Of a stretch of DNA of 64,000 bases, positions 9,291-18,139 are shown one piece after another. Position numbers and translations under genes: made by a program. Source of the DNA: Candidatus Saccharibacteria bacterium RIFCSPHIGHO2_12_FULL_44_22 (GTDB lineage: Bacteria; Patescibacteriota; Saccharimonadia; Saccharimonadales; Saccharimonadaceae); the NCBI GenBank assembly GCA_001790515.1, contig MGCS01000010.1:40980-104979 (forward strand). The letters run 5' to 3'. Under the pieces are notes generated by a model. The model had not been told where the DNA came from. It saw only the letters and a list, made by a program, of their open reading frames with translations, and did not search any database. How positions within the stretch are numbered: the stretch's first letter is position 1; each line of letters opens with the position of its first letter.

Positions 9291-9311
9291 ATACTATAGT
9301 AGTATTATAAT
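9291..9311 (+). promoter_or_regulatory. Promoter with ATACTA-TAG-TAGTAT inverted repeat
   Basis: TATAAT at 9306-9311 ends 7 nt before the ATG at 9319. Immediately upstream, 9291-9305 is an inverted repeat of ATACTA/TAGTAT around 3 nt and could bind a dimeric regulator. The same hexamers occur in inverted order near 54065. Confidence 0.4.
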
Positions 9312-9318
9312 CAAATAT

Positions 9319-10647
9319 ATGCGTATACATGACAGATTCAAATCTACTATGGAAACATCAGCGAAACCATCGCGATTTGATCGCTTCAAGGATGCTGCTC
9401 GCGAAAAGAACTATTATGCGCGGAACATTCTTGTAGGAACGGTGCTTGCAACGACAGCAATGAACATGCTGTCCGCTGACGCGGCGGAAAAACAACAAGT
9501 ACCGCAAGCTCCAGAAACGAGTACGGCAATCGACAGTCCTGCTTCTATCGCTGCAACCGAGACGATGACGGTTGCAGAATCTGGTCCATCTATGCGCGTG
9601 ACTTTCCCTGACATGAACACAAACTTCGATGTGGCGATTCCGGAATCAACCCAGTTCGATTCGTTTTTGCAAAATGTCGGTACGTATATACAGAACGATC
9701 CCTCCGCAGTCGTTACATTCTCGATCAACGGCAGTGCCTCTGACGAAGATCGTTCATCGTCTATTAATGGCGACAGTAACCTGGGATTGCCGTCCGCGTC
9801 AAACGAACAGCTTGCCTATGACTACGCGACTACTACGTACCAGCAATTGAGCGAATCGGTTGCGCGAACATCGGGTAACGAAGCATTCCGAGTTGGTGAT
9901 GTTTCCTCTCAAGAGGCGCTTCTAGCTCAGGTTGACCAAAGTGCTATCGAAAAGATTGCTACAGAAAAAGGTTTGTCTCGTTACGCACTGCTTGGTGCAT
10001 ACAACGACCAAACAATTCAGCTGGATGGCGCAGACGCGTTGACATTGACGACGCTTATCGATGACAACCGCGGTGCAACAATCACGACATCGATTGAACG
10101 ATCATCGACGCCGTTAACTGAACTGCCCCCTGAAACTGCGCCTATTCCTACAGACCAGGCTGAAGTACGACCAATGAGCGAAACGCCCCATAGATTCATG
10201 TTCGTACCGTTTGCCGTGCCACTTCGTTTGCGTCGTCGGAAAAACACTGAAAACACATCAGTCGCTCTGACAAACGAACCAGTCGTGAGTTATGTTCAGA
10301 TGCTAACGCCTGTCACTCAAGAATATAATTCGGCTGCGTCAGTAATACCGGCGACGGAAAACTATAATCATCAGCTTTCCCCTATCTCCGCGATTACACC
10401 CGAGTATAAGCCGCGGCTTGCTGAGAGAATGCCTCCTACTTTAAGGCGAATGACTCGACCTATCCGCCACCAGGTTTCATATGCGATAAGTGAGTTTGAA
10501 CGAAAGAAATCGGGTCGTGAGATGGATCGTAGTAACAAAGCATCAATGAAACGAGCATACTTGCAGTTACGAGAAAAACCGAGTCTTCGACGAATAGTAC
10601 GTGATTTCAAACACGATGTAACACATGCCTTTAGGTCACGCATCTAG
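9319..10647 (+). CDS. Exported protein with OmpA-like region (tentative), 442 aa
   Basis: A basic N-terminus leads to a hydrophobic segment (NILVGTVLATTAMNMLS) with a possible signal cleavage after SADAAE. Residues about 90-180 carry VTFSINGSASDED, a spaced NLGLPSASNEQLAYDYA and helices, reminiscent of the OmpA/MotB peptidoglycan-binding fold; this is a motif impression only. The C-terminal third, after LRLRRRKN, is basic and helical. The leaderless promoter (TATAAT 7 nt upstream) argues for ATG 9319 over the upstream in-frame codon. Likely cell-envelope protein. Confidence 0.65.
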   Translation: MRIHDRFKSTMETSAKPSRFDRFKDAAREKNYYARNILVGTVLATTAMNMLSADAAEKQQVPQAPETSTAIDSPASIAATETMTVAESGPSMRVTFPDMNTNFDVAIPESTQFDSFLQNVGTYIQNDPSAVVTFSINGSASDEDRSSSINGDSNLGLPSASNEQLAYDYATTTYQQLSESVARTSGNEAFRVGDVSSQEALLAQVDQSAIEKIATEKGLSRYALLGAYNDQTIQLDGADALTLTTLIDDNRGATITTSIERSSTPLTELPPETAPIPTDQAEVRPMSETPHRFMFVPFAVPLRLRRRKNTENTSVALTNEPVVSYVQMLTPVTQEYNSAASVIPATENYNHQLSPISAITPEYKPRLAERMPPTLRRMTRPIRHQVSYAISEFERKKSGREMDRSNKASMKRAYLQLREKPSLRRIVRDFKHDVTHAFRSRI

Positions 10648-10679
10648 TATTTTACTATAGAATATGATATAATATAAAT

Positions 10680-11237
10680 ATGAGTCGTTCGATGGTGTCA
10701 TTAGAGTCATTCGGTATAGTGCTTCCAAAAGTGCCTGACGGCGAATTTATCGTTGATGACAAACATCATTATAATTCTTATGCTTTTGACGAAGCTACCT
10801 TTATTTTGACGCCACTCGGTGAGAAAATATACCATGCTCAGAATGAGCAAGCATCAAAGCTGCATCATGCGCTGCTCGTTGGTGTTAATCTTGCTACGGA
10901 GTATGGTACTCAAATTGCATCAGAAACTATGCCACTATATGATGTTGCAACGAAGCACCATGGTACCCAACAAATAGGATATACTCCTGGCTTTTCGGTC
11001 GGTTACGTTAAGACTAGTGATCGGCTTGGTGCGTTGACAGAATTTATGACGTCACCCGACCATGCTCATGACCAGCCGCGAAAATTAGCCTGCGTTCTTG
11101 CTCAATCGGCAGTGTGGTTATGTGCTGTTCCTAAAACTCGTCTCGAACAATTCCATGACGGACTTGTTGAAGCACCAAGCTTGCCGTTAGAGGCGCAAAG
11201 GCAGCTACAAGATCAAATTTATCGTTATTCACGATAA
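10680..11237 (+). CDS. Hypothetical protein, 185 aa
   Basis: Unrecognised soluble protein containing several histidines (KHHYNSY, KLHHALLVG, TKHHGTQ). An extended -10 TGaTATAAT ends 6 nt before the ATG, a clear leaderless start. It follows the previous exported protein by 32 nt but has its own promoter. No catalytic motif could be named. Confidence 0.7.
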   Translation: MSRSMVSLESFGIVLPKVPDGEFIVDDKHHYNSYAFDEATFILTPLGEKIYHAQNEQASKLHHALLVGVNLATEYGTQIASETMPLYDVATKHHGTQQIGYTPGFSVGYVKTSDRLGALTEFMTSPDHAHDQPRKLACVLAQSAVWLCAVPKTRLEQFHDGLVEAPSLPLEAQRQLQDQIYRYSR

Positions 11238-11321
11238 ACACAATGTAAATATAGTGTATGTAGGCGCTGAGTCCAAAGACTAGCCAATTCATTCACTTAA
11301 TATCGAGTGCGTGTTTTGTCG

Positions 11322-12449
11322 TTAGTAGTTATATATTTTGACAATGTTCTCAAGTGGAATATAGCCTACTCTATTCCCTTCAACCGAACACGGTATAAAT
11401 AACTGGTAATACATCTTATCTTCGTCCGGATGTTGTGCCTGTAGCGTTATGAGCTCTCCAAAACCAGTCTGTACTAACATTGGACGATCATCTGGGCTGA
11501 CTAGAGGACGGTAGTCCTCCCCTGCGCTAGTAGGCGGATATATAATCAGTGAAGTGGCTATTGAAACAGCGCGACTCAGTTCTGTTATATGCATTACGTA
11601 ATCCATTATCGCATCAGTAAATTGAGGATTGTATTGTAATGTCGGTTCATTCAGAAGGGTTTTTGTATGCTTTGCAATTGCACGAAACCCGTTCTCGGAG
11701 TTTAATTCGTCATCGGCAAATGTCATTACCAGATCTATGAACGTAGCATTGACTGCAGGATCATTTGTAAATTTTTCTATCTTTTCGGTAGCTGCTTTAA
11801 GTGTATCTTCTGTCTTGTCTTTGTCAAATTCAACACTCACATCTTCAATTTTTGCCGCTGTATAATACGTCACGTCGGCGAGTGCCGTTGCTGCACTGCC
11901 GAGTGCTTGCCGGATATAAATCTCTCCATGACATGGAAGGTCATCGTGATCGATATCCTCAAACTTGTCGCGTGTGTCACTGACTGCTATGCTAAAGCCA
12001 AACCCGGCGAATGGTGCGGTAATTGAACGTAGAGATGGTTGAACGTCATCTTCATCGATTGTCCAGTCTAGCGTATCTCTATATTCTTCGTCGTCTTCTT
12101 CATCGTCGTCGGCATAATCTCCTACATCATCATATGTTGATGTAGTATCAGCATCGATTGCCACAGAGCCGTCTGCATAATTAACGCTCGTTTCAGGCAC
12201 TATTACAGAGGTTGATGCTCCCGTGAGAGTGACTGGCTCTTCGTAAAGATTTGTTTGCTTGACTTCATGATTCAACCTATTACAAACATCCGTCAAGCCC
12301 ATGAGTAGGTCTGTGTATGAAGCTACACTATCATTCAATACGTCTTGAATGGCTTTTGCACGAAGAAATACGGGATGATCAGCGAATCGACCAGTATGCG
12401 ATTGCATAGCCTCGTCAAATTGTAATAATTCGCCAATCTTTTCATTCAT
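11322..12449 (-). CDS. Acidic hypothetical protein, 375 aa
   Basis: No family recognised. A strongly acidic low-complexity region lies near residues 105-125 (GDYADDDEEDDEEYRD), flanked by N- and C-terminal domains of mixed structure. No signal peptide or membrane segment. TAAAAT ends 10 nt before ATG 12449. Its composition resembles the acidic protein at 48992-49819, but I see no shared motif long enough to call them paralogues. Confidence 0.7.
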   Translation of the reverse strand: MNEKIGELLQFDEAMQSHTGRFADHPVFLRAKAIQDVLNDSVASYTDLLMGLTDVCNRLNHEVKQTNLYEEPVTLTGASTSVIVPETSVNYADGSVAIDADTTSTYDDVGDYADDDEEDDEEYRDTLDWTIDEDDVQPSLRSITAPFAGFGFSIAVSDTRDKFEDIDHDDLPCHGEIYIRQALGSAATALADVTYYTAAKIEDVSVEFDKDKTEDTLKAATEKIEKFTNDPAVNATFIDLVMTFADDELNSENGFRAIAKHTKTLLNEPTLQYNPQFTDAIMDYVMHITELSRAVSIATSLIIYPPTSAGEDYRPLVSPDDRPMLVQTGFGELITLQAQHPDEDKMYYQLFIPCSVEGNRVGYIPLENIVKIYNY

Positions 12450-12497
12450 AAGTCATTGTATTTTAGAGCGTATGCAGTTCCGTCGCAAGCATGAGTA

Positions 12498-13025
12498 CTA
12501 TTCGCCGACGGCAAGTTTTAGCAGGATTACCCCGATACCGACTGACATCTCTAATGCACTGACAAGTAATAGGCGCCATACATTATCATAGATTCGTCGA
12601 CCTGCATTAAATGACAAAAGAAATAATGACAGTAGTGTGACGACGATCGCTGCCATCAACCCAGTCTTTAGCGTGTACCAATGCGTTGCGCCACCTAGAA
12701 TCAATATAAGGCTTGGGAGGATCACAGGAGCCAGTAGTCCAGCTGAGGTAAATAACGTTTTCACATATTCTGTTCGATCAATGCTTTTGCCATGGACTGC
12801 CCTATACGACATGCGTGTTGCGATAAGTGTCGCCAACCATAGGCCAAATGCCGCACCGACCAAGCTGATGATTGCGCCTTTTATCGTATGTTCTGCCGCT
12901 GTCTGCCACATCGCTGCCATTAACGCTAGTAATGTGATCGTCGAATATATTCGCTCTTTCATGTTTTCGGCCACGGCTTCGCGCATGGCTGGTGTCAAGT
13001 TTTGGAGTGTTTTTACTTTTTCCAT
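12498..13025 (-). CDS. Integral membrane protein, about five TM segments, 175 aa
   Basis: Hydrophobic segments appear at about residues 27-40, 50-70, 93-112, 120-140 and 152-172, with a positively charged loop (RMSYRAVHGKSIDRTEY) after the second. The architecture is faintly like small VIT/CCC1-type proteins, but no diagnostic motif was found, so no function is given. ATG 13025 is preferred to a TTG three codons upstream; TACTAT lies 8 nt before it. Confidence 0.65.
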   Translation of the reverse strand: MEKVKTLQNLTPAMREAVAENMKERIYSTITLLALMAAMWQTAAEHTIKGAIISLVGAAFGLWLATLIATRMSYRAVHGKSIDRTEYVKTLFTSAGLLAPVILPSLILILGGATHWYTLKTGLMAAIVVTLLSLFLLSFNAGRRIYDNVWRLLLVSALEMSVGIGVILLKLAVGE

Positions 13026-13118
13026 CAGTATCAATAGTAGCGTATGTCTATGAGTTTTTGGTGAAGTTTATGGCAGGGCTTTCATCGTGCCTGGGTGTAT
13101 GGTGGTATGATAAAGGTA

Positions 13119-15089
13119 ATGATTATCCACGAAAACCTTAGTACCATCGACCCGTGGCTTGCACCCTACAGTGCGCAACTACAGCAGCGCATTGATTACG
13201 CTGAGCGAGTTCGCGAAAAGGTACTTGGCGATACAGACATTACTGACTTTTCACTAGGATATCTGCATTTTGGACTACATCAAACGTCAGATGGCTGGGT
13301 GTTTCGGGAATGGGCGCCGAATGCAACAAAAATCTATCTTGTTGGTGAGTTTTCGGGTTGGAAAGACGATGAGCGATTTGCATTGGTGGCGACTGATCAC
13401 GGCCAATGGGAAATTGTGATACCTACTGGGGTTTTGAAGCACAGAGACCTCTATAAGTTACATATATATTGGTCTGACGGTGACGGCTATCGCATTCCTG
13501 CGTGGGCGACGCGAACTGTTCAAGACGAAACAACGCATGAATTTAACGCCCAAGTGTGGACACCACCGCTGCCCTACGAATGGAAGTCGGACTTTGTGCG
13601 ACCAACTGACCCTCCAGTAATATACGAAGCTCACATCGGCATGAGCAGCCAGGATGAAAAGGTCGCGACCTACGCAGAATTTACCCGTGACGTGTTGCCG
13701 CGTATCATTGCGGGCGGCTACAACACTATCCAGTTAATGGCTATCCAAGAGCACCCGTACTACGGGAGTTTTGGCTATCATGTGTCGAGTTTTTTTGCTG
13801 CCAGTTCACGGTTCGGAACGCCAGAAGATTTGAAAGCACTCGTCGATACAGCGCATGCAGCTGGTGTTGCTGTCGTACTCGACCTCGTCCATTCTCATGC
13901 TGTCAAAAATGAGATCGAAGGTTTGAGTCGGTTTGATGGCAGCTATACGCAATATTTCCACGAAGGTGATCGTGGCAACCACGAAGCTTGGGATTCACGG
14001 GTGTTCGACTATGGCAAACCCGAAGTATTGCACTTTCTACTGTCGAACTGTCGATATTGGCTAGATGAATACCATTTTGACGGGTATCGTTTTGATGGCG
14101 TGACAAGTATGCTGTATCTTGATCACGGGCTAGAGAAATCGTTTACCAGCTATGACGACTATTTTGCAAATACCGACCCCGATGCCCTGGCCTATCTGAC
14201 GCTTGCAAATCAGCTGATTCATAGTATTAAACCGTCTGCGCTAACCATTGCGGAAGAAATGAGCGGTATGCCAGGAATTGCTGGTTCTATGGCCGATGGC
14301 GGCATCGGGTTTGACTATCGATTGTCGATGGGTATGCCAGACCTATGGATTAAATACATTAAAGAACTGCAAGACGAAGAGTGGCAAGTGTCGCAGTTGT
14401 TTCATGAGCTGTCGCAACATCGTCCCGAAGAAAAAACGATCAGTTACGCAGAATCTCATGATCAAGCGCTGGTTGGCGACAAAACGCTGCTATTTCGGTT
14501 GATCGACAAAGATATGTATGATCATATGACGATTGGTGATCAGTCGCTGGTCGTCGATCGCGGCGTAGCGCTTCACAAAATGATTCGCCTACTGACGGCG
14601 AGTATGCACCATGGCGGGTATTTGAATTTTATGGGCAACGAATTTGGCCATCCTGAATGGATTGATTTTCCCCGGGAAGGTAACGAATGGTCATACAAAT
14701 ACGCACGTCGACAATGGAATCTTGTTGATAATGATCAACTAAAGTACGCACAGTTAGGCGAATTTGACGCTGCGATGACGCGGGCGGTTGCTGATACGGC
14801 CGGTGATTACGAATGGGTTACCATTAACGACCAAGACCATGTCCTTGCCTTTACGCGCGGTGGGCAGTTATTTGTCTATAATTTTCACCCAACCAATTCC
14901 TATACTGACTATGGTCTGATCGCGGATGCCGGCGATTACCGTGTGATAGTATCGAGCGATGATCAAATATACGGCGGTCAAGGTCGCATCGATGCATCGC
15001 TCGTCTACCCGGCAGTTCCCGTCGAAAACCCGATGCTTCGGCTATATCTCCCCGCTCGTACAGCTATTGTCTTGCAAAAAATTGATTAA
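13119..15089 (+). CDS. glgB: 1,4-alpha-glucan branching enzyme, GH13_8-like, 656 aa
   Basis: Forms alpha-1,6 branches in glycogen by cleaving and transferring alpha-1,4 chains. An N-terminal CBM48 domain (REWAPNATKIYLVGEF) precedes a GH13 barrel: VLDLVHSHAV (region I), DGYRFDGVTSM with the nucleophile Asp, IAEEMSG with the acid Glu, and AESHDQALVGDKT with the third Asp. A C-terminal beta domain ends near residue 650. The motif set (YEAHIGMSS, QLMAIQEHPYYGSFGYHV, FGTPEDLK) is that of the eukaryotic-type subfamily GH13_8 rather than typical bacterial GlgB. The start is ATG 13119, 7 nt after TGgTATGAT; upstream in-frame codons overlap the promoter. No other glycogen gene is adjacent. Confidence 0.93.
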   Translation: MIIHENLSTIDPWLAPYSAQLQQRIDYAERVREKVLGDTDITDFSLGYLHFGLHQTSDGWVFREWAPNATKIYLVGEFSGWKDDERFALVATDHGQWEIVIPTGVLKHRDLYKLHIYWSDGDGYRIPAWATRTVQDETTHEFNAQVWTPPLPYEWKSDFVRPTDPPVIYEAHIGMSSQDEKVATYAEFTRDVLPRIIAGGYNTIQLMAIQEHPYYGSFGYHVSSFFAASSRFGTPEDLKALVDTAHAAGVAVVLDLVHSHAVKNEIEGLSRFDGSYTQYFHEGDRGNHEAWDSRVFDYGKPEVLHFLLSNCRYWLDEYHFDGYRFDGVTSMLYLDHGLEKSFTSYDDYFANTDPDALAYLTLANQLIHSIKPSALTIAEEMSGMPGIAGSMADGGIGFDYRLSMGMPDLWIKYIKELQDEEWQVSQLFHELSQHRPEEKTISYAESHDQALVGDKTLLFRLIDKDMYDHMTIGDQSLVVDRGVALHKMIRLLTASMHHGGYLNFMGNEFGHPEWIDFPREGNEWSYKYARRQWNLVDNDQLKYAQLGEFDAAMTRAVADTAGDYEWVTINDQDHVLAFTRGGQLFVYNFHPTNSYTDYGLIADAGDYRVIVSSDDQIYGGQGRIDASLVYPAVPVENPMLRLYLPARTAIVLQKID

Positions 15090-15104
15090 ATCTATAGTTT
15101 GTTA

Positions 15105-15115
15105 TATAATATAAT
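15105..15115 (+). promoter_or_regulatory. Overlapping TATAAT boxes before the 15170 gene
   Basis: TATAATATAAT contains two -10 hexamers (15105-15110 and 15110-15115). Unlike most promoters here, they leave a leader of about 50 nt before the ATG at 15170, consistent with Shine-Dalgarno initiation. Confidence 0.5.
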
Positions 15116-15169
15116 GGTGAACCAAGCGACCGTTTGTGTTCAAAACTCCGTGAAAAGGATGTGATAGCG

Positions 15170-15445
15170 ATGACTGTTGGTATCCTAGGTACTGAGGTTA
15201 ATTTCGGCACAGCTGTTCTGGGCGTAGCGCTCGCTGCAGGATTCGTCCTGATCGTCTGGCCGCTTGCAGTGCGCTGCCGCCGCCGCGCAAAACGAGTTCA
15301 AGCAGCCCGGCTGACATTCGTCGGCGACGTCATGCGCGCGATGAACGAGCACGATGAGTATCTCAGCGCACGAACGACGACCTCGCGGCAGGAACTCGCC
15401 TACGTCGCCAGTATGCTCGACAGGGGCTCATCGACGCAGCAATAG
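15170..15445 (+). CDS. Small single-pass membrane protein, 91 aa
   Basis: A hydrophobic span (GTAVLGVALAAGFVLIVWPL) near residues 12-31 is followed by an Arg-rich cytoplasmic stretch (RCRRRAKRVQ) and a helical tail. AAAAGG stands about 10 nt before ATG 15170. It is GC-rich relative to its neighbours and belongs with the SD-led gene class. No family recognised; it might anchor or regulate something at the membrane. Confidence 0.6.
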   Translation: MTVGILGTEVNFGTAVLGVALAAGFVLIVWPLAVRCRRRAKRVQAARLTFVGDVMRAMNEHDEYLSARTTTSRQELAYVASMLDRGSSTQQ

Positions 15446-15458
15446 CCTCCCTTCTTCA

Positions 15459-15485
15459 CGGAGACCGGTGAAAATCCGGTTCTCC
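15459..15485 (+). other. RNA hairpin downstream of the 15170 gene
   Basis: GGAGACCGG and CCGGTTCTCC pair around TGAAAAT with one bulge. There is no T-run. The loop context CCGGTGAAAATCCGG resembles one arm of cobalamin riboswitches, but the rest of that consensus is not visible. Confidence 0.4.
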
Positions 15486-15539
15486 CCTGTCGTCATTACC
15501 TATAGTGACCGCAGGAGAGAATCGAATGAATCGACAGCG

Positions 15540-15579
15540 CGTTAATCTATTACTAGCGTATACTAGTAATAGATTAACG
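15540..15579 (+). promoter_or_regulatory. Perfect 17-bp inverted repeat before 6-phosphogluconate dehydrogenase
   Basis: Arms CGTTAATCTATTACTAG (15540-15556) and its exact complement (15563-15579) flank CGTATA. It ends 2-3 nt before the GGAGG Shine-Dalgarno (15582-15586) of the ATG at 15592. It could be an operator or an mRNA hairpin that governs ribosome access; no T-run follows. Confidence 0.75.
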
Positions 15580-15591
15580 ACGGAGGATTCT

Positions 15592-16500
15592 ATGAAAATT
15601 GCTATTTCTGGCCTAGGGCGAATGGGCGGACAAATTGCCAAAAAACTGCATGACAACGGACACGAGGTCATTGCGCACAATCGCAGTCCCGAAAAGGTTG
15701 ACGAAGCCAAAACGTATGGCGCAACGCCAGCCTATACCGACCAAGAAGTGATCGATGCATTTGGCAGTGATCAAGTCGTACTATGGATTATGCTGCCAGC
15801 AGATATTATCGATGCAAAGATTGATGAGTGGCTAACGATTCTGCCTGCGGGAAGTATTGTCATTGATGGCGGTAACAGCGACTATCGGGGTGATGCGGCA
15901 CGTGCAGAGCGTGTTCGCGCAGCCGGTAGCGAACTGATGGATATTGGGACAAGTGGCGGTGTTCATGGCCTTGCGAACGGGTTCTCTATGATGGTCGGCG
16001 GTGATGCTTCGGCGTACCAAGCCGTCTCGCCTGCCCTCGACACGCTGGCGGCTCCGCGTGGTGGTCATGAACATTTTGGCGTCACTGGTACCGGTCACTT
16101 TGTTAAAATGGTTCACAATGCCATCGAATACGGCATGATGCAATCGCTTGCCGAAGGCTATCGTGTGCTCCGCGAAGGGCCATACAAAGAGCTCGACCTG
16201 GCAAAAGCCGGTGATATTTGGCAGCAATCGAGTGTCGTCACCAGCTGGTTGAACGACTTGACACGGCAAGCACTTCACGAAAATCCAAACATGGATGGAA
16301 TCAGTGGTGTTGTTGCCGAATCAGGCGAAGCTCGATGGACGCTCGAAACAGCACAAGCATCCGGTATCCCGATGCCTGCAATTCAAGCATCGTTTGATGT
16401 TCGCCTCGCTTCTCAGCAAGGTCAAGTCGACTTCTCAACAAAATTGCTCGCAGCAATGCGAGCAAAATTTGGTGGTCACGATATTAACGGTATTCAGTAG
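15592..16500 (+). CDS. gnd: 6-phosphogluconate dehydrogenase (decarboxylating), short form, 302 aa
   Basis: Oxidises 6-phosphogluconate to ribulose 5-phosphate and CO2, feeding the phosphoketolase route encoded at 38-42 kb. The Rossmann start is GLGRMGGQIAKKL, followed by GGNSDYRG, GTSGGVHG and the catalytic Lys/His-Asn in VKMVHNAIEYGMM. At about 300 residues it is the short, often NAD-linked type rather than the 470-residue form. ATG 15592 has GGAGG 5 nt upstream. A second in-frame ATG at 15526, with AGGAG before it, would add 22 residues that run through the inverted repeat; I favour the shorter form because the Rossmann strand begins there. It ends exactly where the convergent metallopeptidase gene ends. 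Confidence 0.92.
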   Translation: MKIAISGLGRMGGQIAKKLHDNGHEVIAHNRSPEKVDEAKTYGATPAYTDQEVIDAFGSDQVVLWIMLPADIIDAKIDEWLTILPAGSIVIDGGNSDYRGDAARAERVRAAGSELMDIGTSGGVHGLANGFSMMVGGDASAYQAVSPALDTLAAPRGGHEHFGVTGTGHFVKMVHNAIEYGMMQSLAEGYRVLREGPYKELDLAKAGDIWQQSSVVTSWLNDLTRQALHENPNMDGISGVVAESGEARWTLETAQASGIPMPAIQASFDVRLASQQGQVDFSTKLLAAMRAKFGGHDINGIQ

Positions 16501-17442
16501 CTAATAGTTGCAGCTTGCTAACTCGTCGTCGTGAGCAAACGCTGCTGCCCTTTGCTCTGGAGTGCCGTGGTTCATGTCGTCTTCTCCGGCGCTTAAATTT
16601 GCCATATATTCAGCACCGCGCGCTGTTTCGGCTGCATCTGAATACCCCATTCGCTCGCTCCAGAGTGCTTGAACACCAGCTGCACAGTCAGATCGCTGTT
16701 CGTATGGGAATGGTGAGCTGTCGCTCATTGGATCACCTGATGTCATCGATTTCAGTAGGGTTGTAGAAACGTTCTCTCCCTCGTTCTCTTGAACGGTATG
16801 ATTCCATTCATGAGCAACAAGCCACTTATACTCTTCTGCTTTTGGCGGTTCTTTCATAAGGTCGGGGTTTGTCAAAAAAACTGTATTGTCGCAGGCATGA
16901 TCGCCGATAATTGGTGCGTATCCACAAAAATCAGTTGGATTTTCTGGATTTACCGATACCCCGACTCCTAGTGATGGACTAAGGACGGTTGTTGCGTGTA
17001 TGTATTCATCGCCCTGCACTTCTTGGTAAAACTGTTCTGTCTGCCCAACGGCACACTGGATGTCAGCATAGCTAGAGCTATTCGGAGATTCGCAGGCGTC
17101 AAGATCGCCTGGGACTACTTCGGGGACGAATGTATAGACGGTGTTTTCAATGTTGTTTGTTACATCTCCGATGAGCTGTTGCTGTTCGGGTGTCGTCTGT
17201 TCAAGACTTGTGTTAATAGCTGCGGTGAGCTCGGGCGGCAGCATACTTTCTAGTTGCATTGCTGAACCTGGATTCAACTGGTCGATATTCAATTCCTCTG
17301 CATTTGCTGAAGCGTGGCTACCCAAGAATGCTGCGCTGCCAAATCCAACAAGTACAGCTGCGCGGCCTAATAAGCGACGTACATTGAACGTACTTGATTC
17401 TGTTTCAGCTGTGCGACTTTTCCTAAATTCGAATGATTTCAT
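16501..17442 (-). CDS. Secreted neutral zinc metallopeptidase-like protein, 313 aa
   Basis: A signal peptide is evident: basic start, AAVLVGFGSAAFLGS, then ASANAEE. The zinc site HEWNH sits near residue 215, followed by a downstream YEQRSDCAAGV, the third-ligand/cysteine motif of the PF04228-type family (usually LQADC), then HGTPEQRAAAF. Six or more cysteines suggest disulfides. TATACT ends 6 nt before ATG 17442, so leaderless; the longer reading to 17523 is rejected. The gene is a paralogue of the one at 60449-61171. Likely acts outside the cell, target unknown. Confidence 0.8.
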   Translation of the reverse strand: MKSFEFRKSRTAETESSTFNVRRLLGRAAVLVGFGSAAFLGSHASANAEELNIDQLNPGSAMQLESMLPPELTAAINTSLEQTTPEQQQLIGDVTNNIENTVYTFVPEVVPGDLDACESPNSSSYADIQCAVGQTEQFYQEVQGDEYIHATTVLSPSLGVGVSVNPENPTDFCGYAPIIGDHACDNTVFLTNPDLMKEPPKAEEYKWLVAHEWNHTVQENEGENVSTTLLKSMTSGDPMSDSSPFPYEQRSDCAAGVQALWSERMGYSDAAETARGAEYMANLSAGEDDMNHGTPEQRAAAFAHDDELASCNY

Positions 17443-17494
17443 ACTTACAGTATAGCATAAGTACAATAAAATGTCAATACTGTCAACTGCGATA

Positions 17495-18100
17495 CTATCT
17501 AGATTGTAATGCGTCAAGGGCAACGGCCATTGCCGCCCACACCCGCCAATCGGTTGCCTGATATGTTGTATCTTTCATTTCTAATCTGTAATGATCACGG
17601 AATACTGTCGTTTTGATATATTTGCCTACTTCACCGTTGTCATTGTCCACGAATACAAAGTGATATCGAAAGAAGTTTAGTACAATGTCGAATATGTCAC
17701 CGATAAACGGTATAAATCCGACAAAGCGGCGGAGTACCGCGAGTGTTTTATTGCTTTCTGATACGGTTACAACGACTGAATCATCAGTATTCAGGACATT
17801 CCAGGTGCTATTGAGTAGCGATGCGCCAAACTGCTTTTTGAATGCGCCTATTAAAGTGTCATTGGCATCTTCGACGAAGTATTTGCCATGAATATCCATG
17901 ACCTTTTCGGCACGGAATTGAAATAATTTGGTTGTTTTGAATTCATCACTAAAGAATTCAATCTTTTCTTTGATCGCAAGTCGGCGTTGCTGAGCGAACG
18001 CCACCATCTCGGTTTTGTTGCCATCTGTATCTGTAGCGTAGATTTCGTAACGGTTGACGAATGCGGTAATCTTTTGTTCGACAATAAGGTGTGGGGTCAT
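17495..18100 (-). CDS. LURP-one-related (tubby/scramblase-like fold) protein, 201 aa
   Basis: The pattern AQQRRLAIKEKIEFFSDE, then KVMDIHGKYFVEDAND, GAFKKQF and STWNVLN matches the LOR/phospholipid-scramblase-like beta barrel. A hydrophobic C-terminal helix lies near VGFIPFIGDIFDIVLNFF. Family roles in bacteria are poorly known. ATG 18100 follows TATGAT by 7 nt (leaderless); upstream in-frame codons would lie in the promoter. Divergent from the hydrolase gene at 18254, with back-to-back promoters. Confidence 0.7.
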   Translation of the reverse strand: MTPHLIVEQKITAFVNRYEIYATDTDGNKTEMVAFAQQRRLAIKEKIEFFSDEFKTTKLFQFRAEKVMDIHGKYFVEDANDTLIGAFKKQFGASLLNSTWNVLNTDDSVVVTVSESNKTLAVLRRFVGFIPFIGDIFDIVLNFFRYHFVFVDNDNGEVGKYIKTTVFRDHYRLEMKDTTYQATDWRVWAAMAVALDALQSR

Positions 18101-18139
18101 AGTATTTATCATATCATGGTGTAATGAAAGCATATGTGG

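Noticed and set aside
15114..15166. 16-codon leader peptide (MVNQATVCVQNSVKRM) before the 15170 gene
   Set aside because: Its ATG overlaps the second TATAAT, so it would lie upstream of the transcript start.
15455..15530. Possible cobalamin riboswitch upstream of gnd
   Set aside because: Only the CCGGTGAAAATCCGG segment resembles it; the B12-box and the remaining conserved arms are missing, and gnd is not a usual target.
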